64,000 nucleotides of DNA from Fortiea contorta PCC 7126 (GTDB taxonomy: Bacteria; Cyanobacteriota; Cyanobacteriia; Cyanobacteriales; Nostocaceae). The notes under the pieces were generated by a model that was not told the DNA's origin, did not search any database, and saw only the letters and a program-made list of their open reading frames with translations. The translations under genes were made by a program, and so were the position numbers. This document shows positions 54,883 to 63,098 of the stretch, piece after piece; the stretch's first letter is position 1, and the number at the start of each line of letters is the position of its first letter. The DNA lies in contig NZ_KB235931.1 in assembly GCF_000332295.1 (NCBI RefSeq), positions 248,001-312,000 on the forward strand, in the 5' to 3' direction.

Positions 54883-55170
54883 TTACTCCTTCTCAGAAAT
54901 ATCCGCAACTTCTGACTCAGAATTAACTGATTCCAGTTCAGGATACAATCCTAATTGTTTTGCTAATTCACGAGCAATAAAAAACAAAAACTGAGCACCG
55001 TCTTGATTACCTTCATGAGCGAAAACAGTCGCCACCTTCAGCATTGCATAAACAAAACCAGAATCAATTAACTCAGGTTGTGATTCCAAAACTTCTGGTT
55101 CTTGACCATTAGGACATCTAAGGAGTTGGTCAATCAAATCAAAATACAAAAGTTGGCGTTCGTCTGTCAT
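54883..55170 (-). CDS. Hypothetical helical protein
   Basis: 95 residues, acidic: YFDLIDQLLRCPNGQEPEVLESQPELIDSG then KVATVFAHEGNQDGAQFLFFIARELAKQLGL. It resembles the short helical domain at the N-terminus of some cyanobacterial TPR/CHAT proteins, a resemblance from memory only. Middle gene of a three-gene minus-strand unit. Confidence 0.6.
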   Translation of the reverse strand: MTDERQLLYFDLIDQLLRCPNGQEPEVLESQPELIDSGFVYAMLKVATVFAHEGNQDGAQFLFFIARELAKQLGLYPELESVNSESEVADISEKE

Positions 55171-55210
55171 AGTGTTTTAGTTGATGGAAAATCAGGAAAT
55201 CTTGAGTAGC

Positions 55211-55639
55211 TTATTTCTCAATACCTTGTTGCCAAAGTCTTTCTAACATTTCTACTTGTTCTTGAAAAATCGCAGCCCGATAAACCAGATACCTATCGTA
55301 AATAATAATTCCTACGCCGAAAAAAATCGGAATCAGTAAGAAAAACGATTGTAGAATAATTGCCAATTGATATTGTTCAATGATAGTCAACTGGCGCGAT
55401 TCTGGAGTATGAAGAGAATTACTCAACCCAGTTTCCTCTTGAGAAAAATTGTGATTGTTTAACTGGGTAGTCAAAGCATCATTGATGTCACAGTTTTGAT
55501 CGACATCACAAGCTAAACTTTGTGTTTTGACTAAATCTATATGCTTTCCCCACACAACATTAAAAACTACTATTACTGGAGAAAGCACAACTAAAGTCAC
55601 TAGACAAACTGTGAGAATCTTTAAAAGTTTGACTTTCAT
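55211..55639 (-). CDS. Hypothetical membrane protein
   Basis: 142 residues with two membrane segments (about 8-29 and 91-112). A soluble loop with CDVDQNCDIND and Thr/Asn-rich sequence lies between, and the end is cytoplasmic and helical (AAIFQEQVEMLERLWQQG). GGAGG sits upstream of the ATG at 55639. First of the three-gene unit; function unknown. Confidence 0.65.
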   Translation of the reverse strand: MKVKLLKILTVCLVTLVVLSPVIVVFNVVWGKHIDLVKTQSLACDVDQNCDINDALTTQLNNHNFSQEETGLSNSLHTPESRQLTIIEQYQLAIILQSFFLLIPIFFGVGIIIYDRYLVYRAAIFQEQVEMLERLWQQGIEK

Positions 55640-56513
55640 CTCTGTCCTCCTTTTCTAGGCAGTATGCACCCAGTCAGGAAATTTGGTTGATAATTACGCT
55701 AAATGGCTGAATATTTAAACTTAAAAATATTTCTGTTACTTAAATAGCCAAATAAATCGTAATCTTAATAATTCACATATAGGAATTCTATTTGATTTGT
55801 TAACTTATTTGCATAGATAGAAAACACATAACCAATAACAATCACCTATTTGAGGAGTTAAGAAGTCCCCCCTAATTCACTAAGCTTGCACCTAGGAACT
55901 TTGGGGGGTAGAGGGGAATCTCTGCGTAAATCCTATAAGTTTTATATCAGTCGCCCTTCTCGCTCAGAGTTGAGCCTCACTGGATCAGAATTATTAAATT
56001 TATTAAAGTTGTACTCAAAGCCCACAACTGCCATCTCACCAGTCTTGATAAAATTAATTGGGGTATAGGTGCTAGTATTTTTCGCCTAATGTCCTAGCAT
56101 TGATCAGGTAGGGTGCTAGTGCAGACTGTACTCAACCTCAAAGTCAGACAACTGGCTCAGGAAAAAGAGTTTCTACCTCTCAACTTATCTCCTAAAGTTG
56201 TACTCAAAGGCATTCTGGCTGCTAAGATTACTTGAGAATAGTCAAAAAAACCATTAAATATGGCAAAATAAAATATTGTTCCTCACTAACTAAAAACCCT
56301 AGAAAATCAGGTTAAAGTTTAACACAACCAACAATCCTCACCTCTCAAACCTTTAAATGACGACAATAGACCAATCTCGTCACAATACTTAAAATTTAAA
56401 TTATTGCACTGAAAAAAAACACAATATTACACAAAACCAAGTCATTCAATTAAATACTCAAAAGCTTATTGTTATAGATAACGCATTGAATTTCAAATTT
56501 TAGGAGCCAATTC
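55640..56513. other. Intergenic region with possible gene remnants
   Basis: 874 bp with no intact gene. A 40-codon GTG-start frame at 56113-56235 (LNLKVRQLAQEKEFLPL...) and a minus-strand stretch near 55975-56060 (INFIKTGEMAVVGFEYNF) look coding-like but have no context, and GTTGTACTCAAAG occurs twice (near 56004 and 56197). These may be decayed genes. Confidence 0.35.
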
Positions 56514-57473
56514 ATGAGAATTGCTAAAGACGTAACAGAACTTATTGGCAAAACTCCCCTAGTTCAACTCAATAAAATTCCGCAAGCCGAGGACGTAACC
56601 GCCAGAATAGTTGTCAAATTAGAAGGACACAACCCAGCCGCCTCTGTTAAAGACCGGATTGGACTAAGTATGGTACTCTCAGCAGAAGCAGCAGGTTTAA
56701 TTGAGCCTGGGAAAACCATTTTAGTAGAACCCACTTCTGGTAACACAGGAATCGCTTTAGCAATGGTAGCAGCAGCTCGTGGCTACCGTTTGATTTTAAC
56801 CATGCCCGAAACCATGAGCCAAGAAAGACGAGCCATGCTCAGAGCTTATGGTGCAACCTTGGAACTAACACCGGGTACAGAAGGAATGCGGGGTGCAATT
56901 CGCAAAGCTGAACAAATCGTAGCCGAAACTGCCGACGCATATATGCTACAACAATTCTGCAACCCAGCCAACCCCAAAATACATCGAGAAACCACCGCCG
57001 AGGAAATTTGGGCAGATACAGATGGGGAAATTGATATCTTAATTGCTGGTGTTGGTACTGGTGGGACAATTACTGGTGTCGCCGAAGTACTCAAAAGCCG
57101 CAAGCCGAGTTTGCAAGTGATAGCCGTTGAACCCAGCAACAGTCCAGTCCTCTCTGGTGGTGAAGCCGGGCCCCATAAAATTCAAGGTATCGGCGCCGGA
57201 TTCGTCCCCGATGTCCTCCGTCTAGAATTAATTGATGAAGTGATTCGCGTCAGCGACGACCAAGCAATGGCTTATGGAAGGCGGTTAGCAAAAGAAGAAG
57301 GATTATTATCTGGGATATCCTCCGGCGCTGCTTTGTGTGCTGCAATTCAAGTGGCGAAACGCCCGGAAAATGCCGGAAAACTCATCGTCATGATTCAGCC
57401 TTCCTTCGGTGAACGCTATCTCAGCACCCTCATGTTTCAAGATTTGACATTAGAAACCGCTGGGGCGCGCTAG
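56514..57473 (+). CDS. cysK: Cysteine synthase (O-acetylserine sulfhydrylase)
   Basis: 319 residues. Makes cysteine from O-acetylserine and sulfide. The PLP Lys is in [30 protein letters not shown] is the substrate loop, and [16 protein letters not shown] binds the PLP phosphate. AGGAG precedes the ATG. Cysteine supply fits a region rich in Fe-S protein genes, but no operon is evident. Confidence 0.95.
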   Translation: MRIAKDVTELIGKTPLVQLNKIPQAEDVTARIVVKLEGHNPAASVKDRIGLSMVLSAEAAGLIEPGKTILVEPTSGNTGIALAMVAAARGYRLILTMPETMSQERRAMLRAYGATLELTPGTEGMRGAIRKAEQIVAETADAYMLQQFCNPANPKIHRETTAEEIWADTDGEIDILIAGVGTGGTITGVAEVLKSRKPSLQVIAVEPSNSPVLSGGEAGPHKIQGIGAGFVPDVLRLELIDEVIRVSDDQAMAYGRRLAKEEGLLSGISSGAALCAAIQVAKRPENAGKLIVMIQPSFGERYLSTLMFQDLTLETAGAR

Positions 57474-57507
57474 GGGAAGAACCTTTAGACAGCTTGCGTG
57501 GTAGAGA

Positions 57508-57753
57508 TTATTGTAGGGGCACAACATGTTGTGCCCCTACCCGTGTAATGCTTGGTTTTTGCGCTTGTGCGGCTTCGAGAAAAGCTATCACCTGTTCTCG
57601 CTTAACTGTCGGAAATCCTTCTAGGAAATCATCAATCGACTCTCCCGCCTTCAAATAATCCAGCAGGGTTTGCACAGGTACTCGCGTTCCAGCGAAGACT
57701 GGCGTACCACTCATCACATCTGGTGATGCGGTAATGATTGCTGACTGACTCAT
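57508..57753 (-). CDS. Orphan DUF433 antitoxin-like protein with repeat-derived C-terminus
   Basis: 81 residues from ATG 57753: IITASPDVMSGTPVFAGTRVPVQTLLDYLKAGESIDDFLEGFPTV is the DUF433 signature. No toxin gene follows. Its last residues (GAQHVVPLQ) and the stop are encoded by the palindrome at 57513-57540, so the original 3' end was probably replaced. The frame is open upstream to 58167 over the neighbouring gene, but that part is not DUF433 sequence. Confidence 0.8.
   Translation of the reverse strand: MSQSAIITASPDVMSGTPVFAGTRVPVQTLLDYLKAGESIDDFLEGFPTVKREQVIAFLEAAQAQKPSITRVGAQHVVPLQ
57513..57540. repeat. Palindrome, GTAGGGGCACAACA family, copy 2
   Basis: A perfect 28-bp inverted repeat with half-site GTAGGGGCACAACA, 39 bp past cysK and overlapping the end of the orphan DUF433 frame. 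Flanking TTG before and CCGTGTA after also match the copy at 38281, so the repeat unit is wider than the palindrome. Confidence 0.9.
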
Positions 57754-57909
57754 TTTCCCTCTTATAAAAGCATTGCTAGGCTGTCTCATTTTAATATCAA
57801 CCATTGCCGTAAGTAGCTGGGCGACGTTAAAAAAATGCGATCGCCCCGCTCTGCTACACTCTAAAAGGAAAAAAGAGCAAGCATAAAGGGTAAAAGGGGT
57901 AAAGCATAA

Positions 57910-57928
57910 AGGACTACTGAAAAGTCCT
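57910..57928 (-). repeat. Hairpin at the end of the putative variable region
   Basis: AGGACT and AGTCCT pair around a seven-base loop. The hairpin covers the stop codon of the caspase-FGE gene (57914-57916). Hairpins just past the variable repeat are a known feature of diversity-generating-retroelement targets. Confidence 0.55.
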
Positions 57929-59725
57929 CCCGGCAGCGCAGACAACACGAAAACCAAAAGTGACATGGTGGTTGACGCGGTAGTTGTTGCTGCGGGACGC
58001 AGAACGGCAGTACCTAGGAGTGCTGAACCAGGAACCACCCCGCAGTACGGCAGAGCTATTATTATCATTAAGCCAAGCACTACCATCTGTTGTCGCTCCT
58101 TCATAGCTGTCATACCAAGTATCTTGACACCATTCCCAAACATTCCCGTGCATGTCATATAATCCAAAGGCGTTGGATGGAAAACTTGCTACTTTTGTTG
58201 CCTGTTGACGATACTTACCCTTTGGTTCAGAAGCATAAGTAAAATTTCCATCGTAATTTGCTAATTCAGTTGTCATTGTCTCCCCAAAGTGAAATGGTGT
58301 CGTTGTTCCTGCTCGACAAGCGTATTCCCATTCTGCTTCACTAGGTAGGCGATATTGGTTATTTGTATGTTTTGAAAGACGGGAGCAAAACTCAACTGCA
58401 TCACACCAGGAGACTTGTTCTACTGGTCGGTTGTCTCCTTTAAATTTAGATGGATTGGGTTTCAAGTCACGGTTAACTTTGGGTAGTGTTGCTACTCTTT
58501 TCCATTGGGCTTGAGTGACGGGATGTTTACCCATGAAGAATGATTCAACAGTTACTTGATGCTGGGGTTTTTCTCTATCATATCCTTCCCCTGATGGCGA
58601 ACCCATGAGAAATTTGCCACTGGGAATCGCCACCATTTCTAAAATGACACCATCGCCTAAGTCTTCAGTAAAATATTCAGCTTGACCTTTTTCTCGTTTA
58701 ACTTCCTGACCTTTATTATCTACCGTCACCACATCAAAGCTAAATGTTGGTATTTCAGGAGTTACTGACCTTTCTCCCCTCGGTGAAATAACAGGCTTAG
58801 GAATTGGGGATGGTGAAGACTGTCCCTGGCGCTTTTCAATTCTGATAAATGCTGCCATCACCTGGATATCTGACCCCCTAGCAGCCACATTCACCCGCAG
58901 CCATAACTGTCTAGCTAATTCCCAATCTTCTTGATCTTCGGCTTCACGAGCATCTAGTTTCAGTTGGTTAATATCATGAAGCGTCGAGTAGTCGGGTAAC
59001 AAAATTAAGTGTAGTTTTGTCGCAGGTTCGGCTGTAACGTAGGGATATTGCGGAGTTCTCCCGTACTTTTGATTAATTGTGGGTACTCTTGATTGTAAAT
59101 ATCTATCCAATCTTTCTACTGTGGCGCAGTTCCCAGCACCTGCAATCCTCAACCCTTCTAACAACGCTTGAGTGAATGAGCCGTGTTGTAACTGCTCAAT
59201 TTCATAAGACTTTTGACGGGGACTGCAAGAATAGAAGGTGACGACTCCCTGATGTTCTTCACCAATACCCATTCCCGATCTGCTACCTTCATCGCGGCAA
59301 GCATCTAAAAACAAGACTACATTATCAGCGCCACTGCGGCGCAATCTTTGGGTGACATATTCAACAGGGATTGCTGAATGTTCTACATCGCCTGGGTCGC
59401 TATCGATGAGCATGAGATAGTCCCGGTCAGCTTCCCGACGACCATGACCTGCAAAGAAAAACCAGAGATTATCCCCTGGCGCTAATAGTGGCGTTTCAAA
59501 ATTTGCTCGTAAAAATCGCCGCAAGTGACCGTAAGTTGGCTGAGTGGGAATTGGTGGATTGGTTGCGATTGCGGGAGAATCGTCAGTGAAGAGGAAAACT
59601 TGATCAAACTTGGCTTCGATTTTAAACCAATCGCCCATAGCTTCGGCGTCTAGTTTGGCGTAATTTAGCTGCTGAAGATTGTTGTACTGATTAATGCCGA
59701 TCGCTATTGCCCAATTTTTCGCCAT
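57914..59725 (-). CDS. Caspase-like peptidase (C14) fused to an FGE-sulfatase domain; putative DGR target
   Basis: 603 residues. Peptidase C14 domain at the N-terminus (about 1-230): WAIAIGINQYNNL, the catalytic His in FFAGHGRREADRDY and the catalytic Cys in VLFLDACRDEG. A linker (240-340) leads to a formylglycine-generating-enzyme-type domain (about 350-600): MVAIPSGKFLMGSPSGEG, RLPSEAEWEYACRAGT, FGLYDMHGNVWEWCQDTW and the end VLRGGSWFST...FGFRVV. The last ~45 residues have clustered unusual residues where DGR variable regions have mutated Asn codons. Many cyanobacterial DGR targets use this FGE end. No reverse transcriptase or template repeat is seen in the window. Confidence 0.9.
   Translation of the reverse strand: MAKNWAIAIGINQYNNLQQLNYAKLDAEAMGDWFKIEAKFDQVFLFTDDSPAIATNPPIPTQPTYGHLRRFLRANFETPLLAPGDNLWFFFAGHGRREADRDYLMLIDSDPGDVEHSAIPVEYVTQRLRRSGADNVVLFLDACRDEGSRSGMGIGEEHQGVVTFYSCSPRQKSYEIEQLQHGSFTQALLEGLRIAGAGNCATVERLDRYLQSRVPTINQKYGRTPQYPYVTAEPATKLHLILLPDYSTLHDINQLKLDAREAEDQEDWELARQLWLRVNVAARGSDIQVMAAFIRIEKRQGQSSPSPIPKPVISPRGERSVTPEIPTFSFDVVTVDNKGQEVKREKGQAEYFTEDLGDGVILEMVAIPSGKFLMGSPSGEGYDREKPQHQVTVESFFMGKHPVTQAQWKRVATLPKVNRDLKPNPSKFKGDNRPVEQVSWCDAVEFCSRLSKHTNNQYRLPSEAEWEYACRAGTTTPFHFGETMTTELANYDGNFTYASEPKGKYRQQATKVASFPSNAFGLYDMHGNVWEWCQDTWYDSYEGATTDGSAWLNDNNSSAVLRGGSWFSTPRYCRSASRSNNYRVNHHVTFGFRVVCAAGRTFQ
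57917..58045 (-). other. Putative DGR variable region at the 3' end of the caspase-FGE gene
   Basis: Encodes RGGSWFSTPRYCRSASRS, NNYRVNHHVT and FGFRVV. The invariant frame (RGGSW, CRSA, GFRVV) alternates with positions that are Asn-rich in DGR templates of FGE-type targets. Followed by a GC-rich tract and a hairpin. The template copy lies elsewhere, if present. Confidence 0.5.
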
Positions 59726-59846
59726 TTTTGCATTGGTATGCTCGTCTTATTGCCATTTTAAGTGTTACTACTGAATAATGGTTGATAATCGCCCACAGCT
59801 TTGATAAAAACTAGTTAAATCAAGAATAATCTAAATAATTAAATTT

Positions 59847-60281
59847 ATGTCAGTAGAAAATTCCACCCCAAATGCCATCTGGATTATTACTGAAGAAGTT
59901 GCTGAAAGCTCAAGTACAACCAAGGAAACAATCACAGATAGTGTAACCAGAAGTATTGGAGCCAGAAGCAGTGGCGATATAGGAGGACGACTCGGCGAAA
60001 TCCAAACTACTGAAGAAATAGTTTTCAGTCAACAAAAAGGCGAATTAGTAATTACTAGACGCAAAGTAGAGGTAACTAAACTCAAGCAAGAGATGCAGGG
60101 GTTTCTGCAAGCTATGCGGGAGGTGCTTGATGAAGCTGACCAACCCAATTCTAAGCTCCAGCTTGATGAGGTGGAACTGTCAGTAGAAATTAATGCCGAA
60201 GGAAAAATCAGTTTATTTGGAATTGGTGGTGGTAAAGCAGGAGGAAAAGGAGCGATGACTTTTAAATTTAAGCGGAAATAA
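59847..60281 (+). CDS. Trypco1-like protein (trypsin/caspase co-occurring domain)
   Basis: 144 residues: IWIITEEVAESSSTTKETITDSVTRSIG, then REVLDEADQPNSKLQLDEVELSVEINAEGKISLFGIGGGKAGGKGAMTFKF. The C-terminal strand pattern, ending in a Gly-rich stretch, is typical of the small Trypco1 domain encoded beside trypsin- or caspase-type peptidases in bacterial conflict or signalling loci. It is divergent from the caspase-FGE gene (120 bp between starts). Assignment by resemblance. Confidence 0.65.
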   Translation: MSVENSTPNAIWIITEEVAESSSTTKETITDSVTRSIGARSSGDIGGRLGEIQTTEEIVFSQQKGELVITRRKVEVTKLKQEMQGFLQAMREVLDEADQPNSKLQLDEVELSVEINAEGKISLFGIGGGKAGGKGAMTFKFKRK

Positions 60282-60346
60282 TTGGTATTTGAATATGGGA
60301 AGGAATTGGGCGATTGTGGTAATGTAATTATGAACACACACTTCTA

Positions 60347-60739
60347 CTATGGGATAAATAGCCTACTTACGCCTAAGTAATTCTCAATGTAAAACACAAT
60401 CTCTATCAGGCGTTCAATACACTGCTCTCGATAGTCTCGCTCAACTACACGATCAACATTTGCAATAGTAACTACAGGTAAGGAAGTTGGCAGACTTTCT
60501 TCTCGGATCACCTGCTCTAAAGAATCTTCTCCCTTCATACTACGATTTGCTGTCAAGAGAATCATCTGCCTTTCTTGGGCAAATCGCCAAACTATGCGGT
60601 CGCTGCTTTCTATTGGTAATTGAACTTCATCAAAGGACACAAAACGAATAGACAAAGTATCGAGCCATCCTTCAGTCGTCAGGCTACCAAACAGCATTAG
60701 GGCTTGCCCTTCAATATTATGATCGATGAGAAAAATCAT
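60347..60739 (-). CDS. PIN-like toxin of a DUF433 pair
   Basis: 130 residues: MIFLIDHNIEGQALML (acidic site near the N-terminus), WRFAQERQMILLTANRSMKGEDS and a C-terminal helix. The pattern resembles DUF5615/Mut7-C toxins. Its ATG overlaps the stop of the upstream DUF433-type gene by four bases, the normal antitoxin-toxin arrangement. Confidence 0.75.
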   Translation of the reverse strand: MIFLIDHNIEGQALMLFGSLTTEGWLDTLSIRFVSFDEVQLPIESSDRIVWRFAQERQMILLTANRSMKGEDSLEQVIREESLPTSLPVVTIANVDRVVERDYREQCIERLIEIVFYIENYLGVSRLFIP

Positions 60740-61113
60740 TGACTGAGTGCAGCACGTTTAGCTTTGCGTGCTTGCAATTTTTCCCAAGCGGCTTTGTACT
60801 CCGGTTTTGGTGTCAATGTCGCAACATAATCCAAACGCTCTTTGTTACGTTCTTCCCAATACTGGCGAATTTCTTGGGCTTGTTGTAATACGCTCTGATA
60901 TTCTGCTTCTACTTCAGCACGATGGGTTTCAATGTAAGACATTGCTGCATTAAACTGCTCATCGGTGATGTAGAAATAATTGCGAATTAAATGGGGTGCA
61001 TAACCTTTATGGATATAGTCCATTAACTGATATAAAGTGATGCGTGTACCTGCGATTGCCAGTCCGCGTTCTGTACGAATAATAGTCGGTTGGTCAGCTA
61101 ACTCTTGGGGCAT
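60736..61113 (-). CDS. DUF433-type antitoxin
   Basis: 125 residues: PTIIRTERGLAIAGTRITLYQLMDYIHKGYAPHLIRNYF is a DUF433 core, followed by a helical, basic tail (QARKAKRAALSQ) longer than usual. Third DUF433 gene of the window; the other two are at 49532 and 57508. Confidence 0.82.
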   Translation of the reverse strand: MPQELADQPTIIRTERGLAIAGTRITLYQLMDYIHKGYAPHLIRNYFYITDEQFNAAMSYIETHRAEVEAEYQSVLQQAQEIRQYWEERNKERLDYVATLTPKPEYKAAWEKLQARKAKRAALSQ

Positions 61114-61195
61114 ATACGATCATTCTTTGGGTGTTATTTTCATATTACTCTTACCCTACACAAAAGAGTCCTTCTCCAAGTCGGCATAACACAAC

Positions 61196-61236
61196 GCCAG
61201 CCGCCTTAACTTTGGGAACCAAAGCACGGCGCTGGC
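61196..61236 (-). terminator. Hairpin downstream of the gene at 61249
   Basis: GCCAGC/GCTGGC outer stem with inner CTTTGG/CCAAAG pairs, directly after the stop of the minus-strand gene at 61249. A U-tract is lacking, so strength is uncertain. Confidence 0.6.
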
Positions 61237-61248
61237 TCTTATAGGTTT

Positions 61249-61644
61249 CTAGACTGCTTTAACATCCTCTTCTGGTGCTTTTTCGGCAACAGATTTTGAG
61301 CGGGCGGCTCTGATTTTGCGGATGCGGTCGCTATTACGAACACCACCAGCCATTTCATACTCGCGGCTGTCTTTACCGTACTTAATTGCAACCGCCATCA
61401 GCATCTTTTCACAAAGCTGGCTCAAGTTTTTTTCTATTTCTTCAATTTCAGTTCTAGAAGAATCAACTACAGACAAAGCACTATTATAAACGTCAATTTT
61501 TGTACGTAAATGGTCAATTGAAGTTATCAATTTTTCCATGCTATAATCTTCATCAAATTTCACTGCTGGCAGAATCGATTTGAGTCCAGAAAATCTTAAA
61601 TGAGCTTTTTCTAAAACGCGGGATGTTCTTTTTCTAAACGCCAT
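61249..61644 (-). CDS. Hypothetical helical protein
   Basis: 131 residues: basic N-terminus, a coiled-coil-like middle (MEKLITSIDHLRTKIDVYNSAL, IEEIEKNLSQLCEKML) and a conserved-looking AIKYGKDSREYEMAGGVR before a charged tail. Not recognised with certainty. Isolated between the DUF433 pair and the repeat region. Confidence 0.65.
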   Translation of the reverse strand: MAFRKRTSRVLEKAHLRFSGLKSILPAVKFDEDYSMEKLITSIDHLRTKIDVYNSALSVVDSSRTEIEEIEKNLSQLCEKMLMAVAIKYGKDSREYEMAGGVRNSDRIRKIRAARSKSVAEKAPEEDVKAV

Positions 61645-61801
61645 AAGTTTATTTTTTTAAGATGCTTCCAAGGCTAGCTTGCCCTAATTAAATGTCTTTT
61701 TGGTTCAGTGTAATTTACAATTTTTATCAGATAATTTTAGGTGATTCCAGTAATTTCCCGGTATTTACAGCAGATGGCAAGTCGGTGAGGTACAAATAAT
61801 T

Positions 61802-61830
61802 GTAAGGGCACAACAATGTTGTGCCCCTAC
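61802..61830. repeat. Palindrome, GTAGGGGCACAACA family, copy 3
   Basis: GTAAGGGCACAACA with complement and a one-base centre; a slightly diverged copy of 57513-57540. It lies in the 579-bp gap between the genes at 61249 and 62224. Confidence 0.85.
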
Positions 61831-61896
61831 CTGCATATCTCATTTACCTGAAATATGCTGTATTCGTATCACGCATTTTGTGAAATGGTACAAGAC

Positions 61897-62085
61897 CGCT
61901 CCGGTTTCAACTCACACCGCTACGGTTCCAACTCAGACCGCTACGGTTCCAACTCAGACCGCTCCGGTTCCAAGTTAGACCGCTCCGGTTCCAAGTTAGA
62001 CCGCTCCGGTTCCAAGTTAGACCGCTACGGTTCCAATTCAGACCGCTACGGTTCCAACTCAGACCGCTCCGGTTCCAACTCAGAC
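61897..62085. repeat. 21-bp tandem repeat array, nine units
   Basis: Nine units of the CGCTACGGTTCCAACTCAGA type plus C, in which positions ACGG/CCGG and AACTCAG/AAGTTAG vary. Frames on both strands stay open (RYGSNSD one way, NRSGLSW the other) because 21 is a multiple of three. No other gene in the gap. Confidence 0.9.
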
Positions 62086-62223
62086 CGCTTCTGTTGGTTT
62101 GGGAGTCGTAAATACTTGCTCTTTTCTGGTATTGCGACATGGAAAAAGCGATATCTGACGACAAGTCGCTCTGTGTCTAGCTATGTTGAGGTAGTGCGAT
62201 CGCCTGATGAGCTAATTCTTTAA

Positions 62224-62721
62224 CTAATGACTACTGCTAGTTTCCTTTTGGTGGTGTCCTTTACAGCCACCTTTTTCGTGATGGTGATGATGATTTCCAT
62301 TGTGGGCACAATTTTGTAAATCTTGTCCCATGAGGTTTTCAGCCATTTCTCGGAAGGATTCATCAATCGGTTTTAAACCAATCCAAGCATCAATTTTGGC
62401 GACATCAAAGCCAAAATCGCGGCGATCGCCTACTTGTAATAAAGGACGACGAATCAATAGTGGATCTTGAACCATCAGCAACAAGGCTGTTTTTTCATCC
62501 AGTTTCTCTGGAACCACCTCACCAGATTTTATCCGTGGAGCCGAGGGATTAAACCATTCTGCCACAGGGCGATCGCCAAAAAATAACCGCAAATTTTCCA
62601 CTGTCCAAGGTTCCGTTAGCAAACTCTGAGCTACCACCTCATGACCAGCCGCTGTTAACAAAACTTTTTGCTTTGTACCACCTTTACAGCCTGGTTTTTC
62701 ATAGAAAATTACTCTCGCCAT
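62224..62721 (-). CDS. ArsC/Spx-like nitrogenase-associated protein with His-rich tail
   Basis: 165 residues. A thioredoxin-like ArsC-family fold: RVIFYEKPGCKGGTKQKVLL with a single Cys at the active-site position, LRLFFGDRPVAEWFN, and RRPLLQVGDRRDFGFD. This matches the nitrogenase-associated (NifO-like) branch. The tail CAHNGNHHHHHEKGGCKGHH could bind metal, perhaps nickel or zinc. It fits with nif genes elsewhere in the window; role unclear. Confidence 0.8.
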   Translation of the reverse strand: MARVIFYEKPGCKGGTKQKVLLTAAGHEVVAQSLLTEPWTVENLRLFFGDRPVAEWFNPSAPRIKSGEVVPEKLDEKTALLLMVQDPLLIRRPLLQVGDRRDFGFDVAKIDAWIGLKPIDESFREMAENLMGQDLQNCAHNGNHHHHHEKGGCKGHHQKETSSSH

Positions 62722-63098
62722 TGAGTCATCTCCTAGTTAGATTACTGAAGCAGCAAAGTACTATTTAGCAATGAAATCTTACTAGACTTGTTACCAAAGT
62801 CTAATTTATTTACAAAAAGAGAATAAAGGTTTAAAGCCGAGTGGAATTATGGGCGAAATAATCTCTGTTTCCGAAGGGAGCTAGAAACCCCACTCAAATT
62901 GTGGGTGACTTATTTTCCCTGTTCCCTGTTCCCTATTCCCTGTTCCCTTTCATATATTTAACCATCTATACACGCAGAGAAACGCTGTTGATGTATTCAT
63001 ATCAATCACGTTTGTATAGACCTTTATTATCGCATAATCATACTGCTTTTGGAAAAATGCTTAATACATTGATACCTGCATCTTGCCAATTTTATTAT
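62722..63098. other. Intergenic gap with TTCCCTG heptamers
   Basis: 377 bp without a gene. TTCCCTG/TTCCCTA heptamers occur in a row at about 62916-62949. No other structure was recognised. Confidence 0.5.

Noticed and set aside
57754-58167. N-terminal extension of the DUF433 gene at 57508
   Set aside because: This part overlaps the caspase-FGE gene's 3' end and downstream gap in another frame; DUF433 sequence begins only at 57753.
61855-62223. Plus-strand frame with RYGSNSD repeats and minus-strand frame with NRSGLSW repeats
   Set aside because: Both are by-products of the nine-unit 21-bp array; both strands open equally and there is no ribosome site.
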